This document shows, piece by piece, positions 49,929-59,128 of a stretch of DNA of 64,000 bases (position 1 is its first letter; every line of letters begins with the position of its first letter). A program made the translations under genes and the position numbers. The notes under the pieces were generated by a model. The model was given only the letters and a program-made list of their open reading frames with translations. It was not told the origin of the DNA and did not search any database. Location of the stretch: contig DJWJ01000015.1 in assembly GCA_002440965.1 (NCBI GenBank), forward strand, positions 1 to 64,000. Reading direction: 5' to 3'. The DNA is from Candidatus Omnitrophica bacterium UBA6233 (GTDB taxonomy: Bacteria; Omnitrophota; Gorgyraeia; Gygaellales; Profunditerraquicolaceae).

Positions 49929-50692
49929 GTTTTTTTTAATAAAGTATCCGGATAGTTTCTGATTTTACCCAAAAATGCTCCCTTGTAAAGCAAAAAAATA
50001 CCATTTAGAAGAAGATTTTTGTTCACTCTTATAGCGCACTTAGAAAACCTTTTTATTAAATTAATATCTCCTCCGGTACCGATGATTTTGGTATTTTTTC
50101 CTATTTTAATACGAAGGGTTTCAATTAAGGCGTCTATTGCGGATGCGCTTCCTAATACTACTCCGTTTAAAATGCAATCCTGTGTATTTTTACCAATATT
50201 TTTTTTTGTTGGAGCTAATTTAACTTTGGGTAAAAGCGCGGTATTCAGGTTTAAGGCGGATAGCGAAGAGTTTAATCCCGGGATGATAAATCCGCCAAGA
50301 TACCCTGAAATTTTAGATACCGCATCTACTGTTATAGCCGTTCCGCAACTCACTATTATTACTGGAGCAGAATAAATTTGACTGGCTGCGTAGGCATTAA
50401 CCAGGCGATCCATGCCAAGTTGTTCAGGTTTTTTATAAAGGTTTTTAAGAGGGATAAGAATATCTTTTCCTATTATTTTAGGTTTTACGCCGGTTGTTTT
50501 CTTTATATCTCTAGAGACCCTTTGAGTTATTTGGGGAACCACGCTGCAGATAAGCGCGTCTTTTATAGGCGTCTCAAGTGTCCGGATGCCCCGGTATTCT
50601 TTTAAGGGGATATCCCAGTTTTTAATGATTTTGCCGCCGTTAAATATGGCGAAAGATATATTAGTGTTCCCTATGTCGATGGCTAATAGCAT
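49925..50692 (-). CDS. coaX: Type III pantothenate kinase
   Basis: 255 residues from ATG 50692 ('MLLAIDIGNTNISFAIF'); the upstream extension comes from repeat sequence. 'DIGNTN' (phosphate loop), 'LGMDRLVNAYAA', 'VSCGTAITVDAV' and 'GGFIIPGLNSSLSAL' are CoaX motifs. Starts CoA synthesis by phosphorylating pantothenate and is not inhibited by CoA. Its stop codon lies in the -35 box of the groES promoter. Confidence 0.93.
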   Translation of the reverse strand: MLLAIDIGNTNISFAIFNGGKIIKNWDIPLKEYRGIRTLETPIKDALICSVVPQITQRVSRDIKKTTGVKPKIIGKDILIPLKNLYKKPEQLGMDRLVNAYAASQIYSAPVIIVSCGTAITVDAVSKISGYLGGFIIPGLNSSLSALNLNTALLPKVKLAPTKKNIGKNTQDCILNGVVLGSASAIDALIETLRIKIGKNTKIIGTGGDINLIKRFSKCAIRVNKNLLLNGIFLLYKGAFLGKIRNYPDTLLKKT

Positions 50693-50699
50693 ATTATTT

Positions 50700-50832
50700 A
50701 ATGTCAAATTACAAAATTCAAATGACAAATGAAATCCAAAATCCCAATGACAAATACCAAAACAAAAATTTTATTATTTAGAATTTGACATTTGGATTTA
50801 TTTTGGATTTTGTGCTTTGACATTTGTCATTT
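50700..50832. repeat. CAAATGACAAA-type long inverted repeat, copy 4 (coaX-uvrB)
   Basis: Left TTCAAATGACAAATGAAATC and CCCAATGACAAATACC, right TGACATTTGGATTTATTTTG and TGCTTTGACATTTGTCATTT. Encodes the UvrB C-terminal tail and stop. Confidence 0.85.
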
Positions 50833-52789
50833 CTGTTAATTCTTTAACCTTGTCTCTTAATACCGCGGCTTTTTCAAACTGCAGGTTTCTCGCCGCAAGT
50901 TCCATTTCATATTCTAACTCGGAAATATATTTACGCAACTCAAATTCATCTTTAGCTTCGCCGGTAAGGTTAACCACGAACTCTTCAGCCTCGGCTAAAT
51001 CCTCGATTCCTTCTTTGATAGCTTTTTCGATTGAACGCGGGTTGATGTTGTTGCTTTTGTTAAATTCTAGTTGTATTTTTCTACGGCGGTTGCTTTCATC
51101 AATTGCCTTTTTCATTGAGCCGGTAATCGTATCAGCGTACATAATTACTTTACCATGGATATTACGGGCTGCTCTTCCGGAAACCTGGATCAAACTGGTT
51201 GCTGAGCGCAGAAAACCTTCTTTATCGGCATCTAGAATTGCGACCAGAGAAACTTCCGGCAGATCCAAGCCTTCCCTTAACAGGTTTATTCCGACGAGGC
51301 AGTCGAATTTTTTCTTTCTTAGATCTCTAAGAATAGTTGAACGTTCGATGGTTTGGATCTCCGAATGCAGGTATTTTACTTTTAAGCTTTTTTCTTCCAG
51401 ATAGACAGTCAAATCTTCGGCAGTGCGTTTAGTAAGAGTAGTAACAAGGACGCGTTCATTAAGTTTAGCCCGCTCTTTTACTTCTTTGATCAAATCATCC
51501 ATTTGATTTTCAGATGGGCGGATAACGATTTCAGGGTCAATTAATCCGGTTGGCCGGATGATCTGCTGGATCAGTTTGTTATCGCTTTTCTTCATCTCAT
51601 ATTCATTGGGTGTGGCTGAAACAAAAACAACCTGTTTTATCAGTTTATTGAATTCTTCGAACTTTAAAGGCCGGTTATCCAGGCAGGAAGGCAGGCGGAA
51701 ACCATATTTTACCAGAGTTTCTTTTCGGGCTTTATCTCCTTCATACATTCCCCGGATTTGCGGTATGGTTACGTGTGATTCGTCGATAATAGTAAGGAAT
51801 TTGTCCGGAAAATAATCGATTAAAGCATAAGGCCTTGAGCCGTCAGGCCTTCCTGATAGATGGCGTGAGTAATTTTCAATCCCGTGGCAATAACCGATTT
51901 CTTTCAGCATTTCCAAGTCGTATTTTGTCCGGGATTCCAGTCTTTGGGCCTCCAGCAATTTATTCTGGGATCTTAAAACTTTTAGCTGTTCTTCCAGTTC
52001 TTCTTTTATAGAGGTAAGGCTGGTATTAATTTTATCCTGAGAAATAATAAAATGTTTTGCCGGGTAGATCGCGATTTTTTCCAGTTGATCGATGATTTTG
52101 CCTGAAACCGGGTTAAACTCGGATATTTTTTCTATTTTGTCGCCATTAAGCTCCAGGCGCACTGCTTTTTCCTGATAAGACGGAAAAATTTCCAGGGTGT
52201 CTCCTCTTACTCTTAATTTGCCCCGGACAAATTCATAATCATTTCTTTCGTATTGAACCTGGATAAATTTGGTGATTAATTCGTCACGGCTGATCTCTTT
52301 GCCTACTTCCAGCAAAACCAGCATATTATTGTAGCTTTGGGGATCTCCAAGGTTATAAATACAGGAGACCGAGGCTACAATAATGACGTCATTGCGGCTC
52401 ATTAAGGAAGTGGTTGCGGAAAGGCGCAGCCGGTCAAGCCTGTCGTTGATCGCGGAATCTTTTTCAATATAGGTATCGGTTGAAGGAATATAAGCTTCAG
52501 GCTGGTAATAATCGTAGTAGCTTACAAAGTATTCTACGGCATTATGGGGGAAAAATTCTTTGAATTCGGAATATAATTGTGCCGCTAATGTTTTATTATG
52601 CGAAATAACCAGTGTGGGCAGGTTTACTTTGGCTATTGTGTTAGCTAGAGTGAAAGTCTTTCCTGAACCAGTTACGCCTAGCAGAGTATTAAACTGCCTG
52701 CCGGAAAGGATATCCTTAGTTAAGGCGTTTATTGCTTCCGGCTGGTCGCCGCAAGGATCGAATTTCGCAACAAGCTTAAAACCGGACAA
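50798..52789 (-). CDS. uvrB: Excinuclease ABC subunit B
   Basis: 663 residues, TTG start one base after the nadC stop. Walker A 'GVTGSGKTFTLANTIA', beta-hairpin region 'YYDYYQPEAYIPSTDTYIEK', 'TIIDESHVTIPQIRGMYEGD', helicase motif VI 'RAARNIHGKVIMYADTIT' and the C-terminal UVR motif ('EYEMELAARNLQFEKAAVLR') are complete. Damage recognition in nucleotide excision repair. The last nine residues (TNVKAQNPK) come from the repeat. Confidence 0.96.
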   Translation of the reverse strand: MSGFKLVAKFDPCGDQPEAINALTKDILSGRQFNTLLGVTGSGKTFTLANTIAKVNLPTLVISHNKTLAAQLYSEFKEFFPHNAVEYFVSYYDYYQPEAYIPSTDTYIEKDSAINDRLDRLRLSATTSLMSRNDVIIVASVSCIYNLGDPQSYNNMLVLLEVGKEISRDELITKFIQVQYERNDYEFVRGKLRVRGDTLEIFPSYQEKAVRLELNGDKIEKISEFNPVSGKIIDQLEKIAIYPAKHFIISQDKINTSLTSIKEELEEQLKVLRSQNKLLEAQRLESRTKYDLEMLKEIGYCHGIENYSRHLSGRPDGSRPYALIDYFPDKFLTIIDESHVTIPQIRGMYEGDKARKETLVKYGFRLPSCLDNRPLKFEEFNKLIKQVVFVSATPNEYEMKKSDNKLIQQIIRPTGLIDPEIVIRPSENQMDDLIKEVKERAKLNERVLVTTLTKRTAEDLTVYLEEKSLKVKYLHSEIQTIERSTILRDLRKKKFDCLVGINLLREGLDLPEVSLVAILDADKEGFLRSATSLIQVSGRAARNIHGKVIMYADTITGSMKKAIDESNRRRKIQLEFNKSNNINPRSIEKAIKEGIEDLAEAEEFVVNLTGEAKDEFELRKYISELEYEMELAARNLQFEKAAVLRDKVKELTEMTNVKAQNPK

Positions 52790-52790
52790 C

Positions 52791-53672
52791 TTAAATAACC
52801 TCGAGGCTCATATCAACGCCTTCGACTGAATGCGTTAATTCGCCGATAGAGATAATATCGATGCCTATGCTTGCGATTTTTCTTACGGATTTAAAATCAA
52901 CTCCGCCGCTAGCCTCAAGCATTGTGGGTGGATGATGGCTTTTGAATTCGGTATTATTTCTGATTTTCACCGCCTCTTTTATATCTTCCAGGCTCATATT
53001 ATCCAGCATAATCACGTCAGGCTTGAAATACAAAGCGTGCTTGAACTCATCAAGATTCTGTGCTTCCACTTCGATCTTATATCCTTTGGGAACGCTGGGT
53101 AATTTTTCATAACCTTCGATAATTTTGATATGGTTATCTTTAATTAAGATCATTTCATCCAAGCCCATCCGGTGATTGTGTCCGCCGCCTACGCGCACAG
53201 CGTATTTCTGCAAATCCCTTAAGCCCGGCAGAGTTTTTCGCGTATCGGTAATTTTAGCTTTATAAGGCTCGATATGCTCGACATATTCTCTGGTTTTAGT
53301 CGCTATGCCTGAAAGCAGGCTTAAGAGGTTAAGCGCTACTCTCTCTGAACTTAAAATACTGGTTGCTTTACCCGAGACCCGGGCGATAGCTTTAATTGGT
53401 TTGATTTCTTTGCCATCCTTAACCAGAGGTTTAAATATGATTGATGAATCAATTGCGTTAAAAACATGTTTAGCTACATCCATGCCGCAGATAACCGCCT
53501 TTTCTTTAAGCAGTATGTGGGCGGTGATTGTTTTGTCTTTAGGAATCGTTAGCTGCGTGGTAATGTCTCCTCTGCCAATATCTTCGATTAAAGCATGCCG
53601 GACAATGTAATCTAATTTTTCCTGGTCGAGTTTTGGCGCGCTTTCAGAAAGAAAATGTTTACCTAAGGCCAT
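52791..53672 (-). CDS. nadC: Nicotinate-nucleotide pyrophosphorylase (carboxylating)
   Basis: 293 residues; 'ALIEDIGRGDITTQLTI', 'SGIATKTREYVEHI', 'ITDTRKTLPGLRDLQKYAVR' and 'GGGHNHRMGLDEMILIKDNH' are the QAPRTase motifs, and 'EASGGVDFKSVRKIASIGID' closes the barrel. Makes nicotinate mononucleotide from quinolinate and PRPP for NAD. Overlaps valS by 14 bases; AAGGGG precedes the ATG. Confidence 0.96.
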   Translation of the reverse strand: MALGKHFLSESAPKLDQEKLDYIVRHALIEDIGRGDITTQLTIPKDKTITAHILLKEKAVICGMDVAKHVFNAIDSSIIFKPLVKDGKEIKPIKAIARVSGKATSILSSERVALNLLSLLSGIATKTREYVEHIEPYKAKITDTRKTLPGLRDLQKYAVRVGGGHNHRMGLDEMILIKDNHIKIIEGYEKLPSVPKGYKIEVEAQNLDEFKHALYFKPDVIMLDNMSLEDIKEAVKIRNNTEFKSHHPPTMLEASGGVDFKSVRKIASIGIDIISIGELTHSVEGVDMSLEVI

Positions 53673-56307
53673 CTTTCACCCCTTTTAATTTTTGCACCTC
53701 GTCCTTTAGGTTATTTAATTTCTCCTTCTCTTTTCCTACGATTTCAGCGGGCGCCCGATTTAAGAAGTTTTTATCGGAGAGCATCTTTTCTTTTGAAATG
53801 ATGTCGTTTTGAGCTTTTTTGATTTTGGTTTCGATTTTCTCTTTGTGTTTTTCTATATCGATTACTCCAGCCAAAGGAATAGTTATATGCATATCCTTTA
53901 AAACGCTGGTAAATTCTCCGGCGGTTTTCTTATATTCGCTTAAAATCTCCAGCTTATTTAATCTGGCTAAACTTTTAATTTGACCGGAGAGTGATTCCAG
54001 GACTGTCTTTTTTGTTTCTCCGGAAGTAGCGATTTTAACGCCTACATTTTCTTCTTGAGCAGGGATATCAAGTTCAAGCCGCATATTTCTTATGGCGGAG
54101 ATTATTTCTATAGCCTCTTGCATTGTTTTCTCGGCCTTTGGATCGATTATATCTTCCTGGATATGCGGCCATGCCGAAACCATAATAGAATTATCATTGT
54201 TAGGGAGTTTGTGCCAGAGTTCTTCGGTAATAAAAGGCATAAATGGGTGCAAAACCCTTAAGGACTTTTCAAGGATTTTATACATTACGACCTGGTTATG
54301 TGGAGAGCGGATATCTGATTTAATGATCTCAAGGTACCAATCGCAGAATTCATGCCAAAAGAAAGAATAAAGCGAATTAGCTGCTTCATTAAATTGGTAA
54401 TTCTCAAGGTTTTTTTCAACTTCTTTAAGAGTAGAATAAAATCTGCTTAATATCCAGCGGTTGACTAAGCTTAAGCCTTCTTTCTTAAAGAATACGCAAA
54501 GATCAGTTTTTACGAGTGTAGTATCCAAATTAATCAAAATAAACCTGGAAGCGTTCCAGATTTTATTGGCAAAGTTTCTTCCCTGTTCAAACCTTTCTTT
54601 GGATAAAAATACATCCTGTCCCTGGGCTGTAATGGAAATAAGGCTAAAGCGTAAAGCATCGGTACCATACTCATTGATGATTTCCAGCGGATCGATAATA
54701 TTGCCCAGTGACTTGGACATTTTTTTACCTTCAACGTCGCGCACTGTTCCGTGAATATAGACATCTTTAAAGGGAGCTTCCTGCATAAATTCAAATCCGG
54801 CCATAATCATCCGGGCTACCCAGAAGAAGATTATCTCGGGCGCGGTAACCAGGGTTGAGGTGGGATAAAAATATTTTAAATCTTCTTTATTCTTGAAAGT
54901 AGCAAAAGGCCATAACCAGGAGGAGAACCAGGTATCCAGCACATCTTCATCCTGGTAAATTTCCAAAGATCCGCATTCCGGGCATTTTTCCGGTTTTGTT
55001 TTGCTAACGAGTACGCCTTTTTCAGGATTTTCTTTTTGACAATTTAAGCAATAGTATACCGGTAAGCGGTGCCCCCACCAGATCTGCCTGGAAATGCACC
55101 AATCCTGGATATTCTCCATCCAATTCAGGTAAACTTTGGTCCAGCGATTCGGGTAAAATTTAATCTTTCCTTTTTTAACCGCTTCCAATGCGGGTTTGGC
55201 AAGAGGTTTCATTTTTACAAACCATTGTTTGGATAAATAAGGCTCGATAATAGTGTGGCAGCGGTAACAATGCCCGGCTGATAAAGGATGCGGCTCAATC
55301 TTTTCCAGTAATTTTATCTCTTTTAAGTCTTCCAAAATTACTTCTCTGGCTTCGAACCTGTCCATTCCGTTATATTCACCGGCATTCTGATTTAAGGTAG
55401 CATTGGGGTGCATAACATTGATAAATTCAAGGTTATGTTTTTTGCCCATCGCGTAATCATTCGGATCATGCGCTGGAGTAACTTTGACTGCTCCTGTCCC
55501 GAATTCCATATCAACCATATTATCCGCGATAATTTTTATTTCGCGGTTGATTAAAGGAAGGATTAAAATTTTACCGACTAAATTCTTATACCGTTTATCT
55601 TTTGGATTAACCGCGACCGCTGTATCTCCCAGCATGGTTTCCGGACGGGTGGTGGCTACGATTACAAATTCATTCGGGTTATCTTTGAGCGGGTATTTTA
55701 AATAGTAAAGATTGCCTTGCAGATCTTTATGCGGAGCTTCCTCGTCGGATAAAGCAGTCTGGCAGCGCGGGCACCAGTTTATTATGTAGCTTCCCCGGTA
55801 AATCAAACCTTTTTCATATAATTTGACAAAAACATCCACGACTGCTTTGGAATATTCCTCGTCCATGGTAAAACGCAGGCGCTTCCAATCGCAGGACGCG
55901 CCTAATTTCTTGAGTTGGCGGATAATCGTTGAGCCGTATTGTTCTTTCCAAACCCAGACGCGCTCAATGAATTTCTCACGGCCAAGATCCTGGCGCTTTA
56001 ATCCTTCTTTGGCAATTGATTTTTCGACTACATTTTGAGTGGCAATACCCGCGTGGTCAGTTCCCGGCATCCATAGAGCTTCTTTCCCTCGCATTCTTTG
56101 ATAGCGGATGAGAATATCCTGGATAGTATCATTTAAAGCATGGCCCATATGCAAGATGCCGGTTACATTGGGCGGAGGAATGACTATGGTGTACGGTTTT
56201 TTCGCGGGGTCGGGTTTAGCGGCGGATAAATTATTATCTTCCCAAAATTTATACCATTTATCCTCGGTTTCTTTGGGATTGTATTGCTTTGGAATCTCAT
56301 CAATCAT
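53659..56307 (-). CDS. valS: Valyl-tRNA synthetase
   Basis: 882 residues: class I 'PPPNVTGILHMGHALND' (HIGH), editing domain, a zinc ribbon ('CLNCQKE' and 'CPECGS'), 'GKKMSKSLGNIIDP' (KMSKS) and a C-terminal coiled coil ('KIETKIKKAQNDIISKEKML'). Complete and of normal length. Overlaps cimA by 4 bases. Confidence 0.97.
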   Translation of the reverse strand: MIDEIPKQYNPKETEDKWYKFWEDNNLSAAKPDPAKKPYTIVIPPPNVTGILHMGHALNDTIQDILIRYQRMRGKEALWMPGTDHAGIATQNVVEKSIAKEGLKRQDLGREKFIERVWVWKEQYGSTIIRQLKKLGASCDWKRLRFTMDEEYSKAVVDVFVKLYEKGLIYRGSYIINWCPRCQTALSDEEAPHKDLQGNLYYLKYPLKDNPNEFVIVATTRPETMLGDTAVAVNPKDKRYKNLVGKILILPLINREIKIIADNMVDMEFGTGAVKVTPAHDPNDYAMGKKHNLEFINVMHPNATLNQNAGEYNGMDRFEAREVILEDLKEIKLLEKIEPHPLSAGHCYRCHTIIEPYLSKQWFVKMKPLAKPALEAVKKGKIKFYPNRWTKVYLNWMENIQDWCISRQIWWGHRLPVYYCLNCQKENPEKGVLVSKTKPEKCPECGSLEIYQDEDVLDTWFSSWLWPFATFKNKEDLKYFYPTSTLVTAPEIIFFWVARMIMAGFEFMQEAPFKDVYIHGTVRDVEGKKMSKSLGNIIDPLEIINEYGTDALRFSLISITAQGQDVFLSKERFEQGRNFANKIWNASRFILINLDTTLVKTDLCVFFKKEGLSLVNRWILSRFYSTLKEVEKNLENYQFNEAANSLYSFFWHEFCDWYLEIIKSDIRSPHNQVVMYKILEKSLRVLHPFMPFITEELWHKLPNNDNSIMVSAWPHIQEDIIDPKAEKTMQEAIEIISAIRNMRLELDIPAQEENVGVKIATSGETKKTVLESLSGQIKSLARLNKLEILSEYKKTAGEFTSVLKDMHITIPLAGVIDIEKHKEKIETKIKKAQNDIISKEKMLSDKNFLNRAPAEIVGKEKEKLNNLKDEVQKLKGVKDGLR

Positions 56308-57872
56308 TTAGCGTTATCTTTAAGAAGTTTATATTCGATGCTGTCAACCAGGGCTTGCCAGCTGGCTTCGATGATATTTCCCGATACGCCAATAGTATTC
56401 CAGCTTTCCAATTCATCCTGGGACTGAATCAAAACCCTGACTCTGGCGGCTGTGCCTGCTTTTTCATCCAGCACGCGGACTTTAAAATCAGAAAGATGCA
56501 TTTTAGAAAGCGTAGGATAGAAATCTTTTAAAGCTTTACGCAAAGCGTTATCCAGGGCATTGACCGGACCGTCCCCATCAGCGGCAGTATGTTCTTTCAC
56601 TCCCTTTACCTTAATTTTGATAATTGCTTCGGTGGTGATCTCTTTATCGGATTTTTTTTCAATTACCACTCGAAAACCCTCTAGCTCAAAAAATTTCTTG
56701 TATTTTTTAAGGGCGCGTTTCATTAAGAGATCAAAAGATCCTTCAGCTGCTTCGAAGTGGTATCCTTCGTGCTCTAGTTTTTGCACAAGCTTGAGAATCT
56801 TTTTGGTTTTCGGGTCTTCCTTGTTCAAATCCAGGTCAATATCTTTTGCCCGGATCAATACTCCGGTTTTTCCGGCAAGTTCCGAAACCAGGATCCTGCG
56901 GTGATTTCCTACCAATGTAGGATCGATATGTTCATAGGTCAAGGAATTTTTCATTACCGCGTTGATGTGCATTCCGCCTTTATGGGCAAAACTGGATTCG
57001 CCGACATACGGCTGATCCGGACGCTGCCTCATATTGCTGATTTCACTTATGAAATGCGACACATGGGTCAATTCTTTTAATTTATCATCAGGTATACAAT
57101 CAACACCCATTTTTAATTTTAAATTGGCAATAATCGGGATTAAATCCGCGTTCCCGCAGCGTTCGCCAATGCCGTTAATGGTCCCTTGGATCATATCTGC
57201 GCCGGCTTCCACCGCGGCCAGAGAATTAGCAATGGCTAATCCGGCATCATTATGGCAATGAATGCCGAGGTTGACATTGATCTTGCCACGGATTGCGGCT
57301 GTTATATCCTTGATTTCGGAAGTTAGTGTTCCTCCGTTGGTATCGCAGAGGCAAATTGCTTTTGCTCCGGCTTCCTGGGCGCAAAGAACAGTTTTTAAAG
57401 CGTAGCTGCTATTTGCTTTATAAGCGTCAAAGAAATGCTCAGCATCGTAAAAAACAGTTATTCCTTTGGAAGCCAGAAAGCTCACTGTATCTTTGATCAT
57501 CTCCAGATTTTCATCAAGCGTGGCTTTTAAAACATCGGTTACATGCATATCCCAGGTTTTACCGACGATAGTGATAATTTCAGTTTGTGATTTAAACAAG
57601 GCTTTGATGTTCGGATCTTCCGAAGCTTTTGAGTTAAGCCTGCGGGTCATGCTAAAAGCGCAAAGTTTACTGTTCTTTAGCCTGATTTTAGACATTTTCA
57701 GGAAAAAATCCATATCCTTGGGATTAGAGCCGGGCCATCCGCCTTCGATATATTGGACTCCCAGCAAATCCAATTCTTTGGCAATACTAACCTTATCCAT
57801 TGCTGAATAAGAGATACCTTCTCCTTGAGCTCCGTCGCGTAAAGTCGTATCGTAAATTTTAACTTTAAGCAT
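56304..57872 (-). CDS. cimA: (R)-citramalate synthase
   Basis: 522 residues; 'VKIYDTTLRDGAQGEGISYS' (metal Asp, catalytic Arg), 'YIEGGWPGSNPKDMDFF', 'LGIHCHNDAGLAIANSLAAV', 'NGIGERCGNADLIPI' and a LeuA-type C-terminal regulatory domain. The GGWPGSNPKD form and 'ADGDGPVNALDNALRKAL' are typical of CimA rather than LeuA. Makes citramalate from pyruvate and acetyl-CoA for isoleucine synthesis independent of threonine dehydratase. Confidence 0.9.
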   Translation of the reverse strand: MLKVKIYDTTLRDGAQGEGISYSAMDKVSIAKELDLLGVQYIEGGWPGSNPKDMDFFLKMSKIRLKNSKLCAFSMTRRLNSKASEDPNIKALFKSQTEIITIVGKTWDMHVTDVLKATLDENLEMIKDTVSFLASKGITVFYDAEHFFDAYKANSSYALKTVLCAQEAGAKAICLCDTNGGTLTSEIKDITAAIRGKINVNLGIHCHNDAGLAIANSLAAVEAGADMIQGTINGIGERCGNADLIPIIANLKLKMGVDCIPDDKLKELTHVSHFISEISNMRQRPDQPYVGESSFAHKGGMHINAVMKNSLTYEHIDPTLVGNHRRILVSELAGKTGVLIRAKDIDLDLNKEDPKTKKILKLVQKLEHEGYHFEAAEGSFDLLMKRALKKYKKFFELEGFRVVIEKKSDKEITTEAIIKIKVKGVKEHTAADGDGPVNALDNALRKALKDFYPTLSKMHLSDFKVRVLDEKAGTAARVRVLIQSQDELESWNTIGVSGNIIEASWQALVDSIEYKLLKDNAK

Positions 57873-57883
57873 ATTAACCTCTT

Positions 57884-59104
57884 TTATTTTCCCAAGCCAA
57901 ATTTTTCATGCAAAGATTTAACCGCTGTTTCCGCGAATTTATTCTTGATTATACAGGATATACTTATATCGGAAGTCGAGATCATCTCGATATTGATTTT
58001 GTTTTTTGCCAGGGTATCGAACATTCCGGCGGCAACTCCCGAATGCGATTTCATCCCTACGCCTACAATGGAAACTCGCGCGATATCTTCATCTTCTAAA
58101 ACTTCTTCTATTCCTAATGAAAGCGCGATCTTACGGGTAATTTTAATTGCCCTGGCCGCCTCGGCTTTAGAGACGGTAAAAGATATATCGGTTTGGCGCA
58201 AGTGGCTGACGTTTTGGACGATCATATCCACGTTAAGCCCCTCATCGGCAAGAGTTTTAAATATCTTGGCGGCTACTCCTGGTTTGTCAGGGACATTGCA
58301 AATAGTGATTTTGGCTTCGTTCCTGTTTAAAGTAACCGCGCTGACAACAACTTCCTCCATTTTATTAACCTCCTTAATAATCATAGTGCCAGGTTTTAAA
58401 GAAAATGATGAACGCACATGTATCGGGACATTGAATTTCTTGGCTACTTCGATTGAACGGGCCTGCATTACCTGCGCGCCCAGTGACGCCATCTCCAGCA
58501 TTTCATCATAAGTAATCGATTCTATTTTTTTGGCTTTTGGTTCGATTCTCGGGTCAGTGGTATAGATTCCTTCGACATCAGTGTATATTTCGCATTCGTC
58601 AGCTTTCAATTCTTTAGCTAAAGCAACTGCGGTTAAATCCGAACCTCCTCTGCCAAGAGTGGTGATGTCTTGTTCAGGGGTCATCCCTTGGAAACCTGCG
58701 ACAATAACAATCTTGCCTTTTTTTAACGCTTCTTTGATCTTCTCGCCGTTTATTTTAACTATTCTGGCCCGGGTATGCCTTGAATCCGTAATGATGCCTA
58801 CTTGGGGTCCGGTAAATGATATGGCTTCAAAACCCAGTTTATGAATTGCCATTGCCAAAAGAGCGACAGAAATTTGTTCGCCGGTGGATAAAAGCATATC
58901 CATTTCGCGTTCACTGGGTTCGGTATTAATCTTGTCGGCTAATTCAATTAACTCATCTGTGGTATCACCTAAAGCCGAGACAACAACCACCAAGTTATTC
59001 CCCCTTTTGCGGTAATTAACTACCCTATCGGCGACTTTTTGAATCCTTTCGACATTAGCAACGGAAGATCCGCCGAATTTTTGAACAATCAATCTTTTTT
59101 CCAT
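57884..59104 (-). CDS. lysC: Aspartate kinase
   Basis: 406 residues; N-terminal kinase with 'IVQKFGGSSVANVERI', 'GFQGMTPEQDITTLGRGGSD' and two C-terminal ACT domains (about 265-400), the usual layout for feedback control by lysine and/or threonine. First step of the aspartate family pathway; the hom and thrC genes lie downstream in the same window. Confidence 0.96.
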   Translation of the reverse strand: MEKRLIVQKFGGSSVANVERIQKVADRVVNYRKRGNNLVVVVSALGDTTDELIELADKINTEPSEREMDMLLSTGEQISVALLAMAIHKLGFEAISFTGPQVGIITDSRHTRARIVKINGEKIKEALKKGKIVIVAGFQGMTPEQDITTLGRGGSDLTAVALAKELKADECEIYTDVEGIYTTDPRIEPKAKKIESITYDEMLEMASLGAQVMQARSIEVAKKFNVPIHVRSSFSLKPGTMIIKEVNKMEEVVVSAVTLNRNEAKITICNVPDKPGVAAKIFKTLADEGLNVDMIVQNVSHLRQTDISFTVSKAEAARAIKITRKIALSLGIEEVLEDEDIARVSIVGVGMKSHSGVAAGMFDTLAKNKINIEMISTSDISISCIIKNKFAETAVKSLHEKFGLGK

Positions 59105-59128
59105 TTATCTTTATTTCTCCTCGATGAA

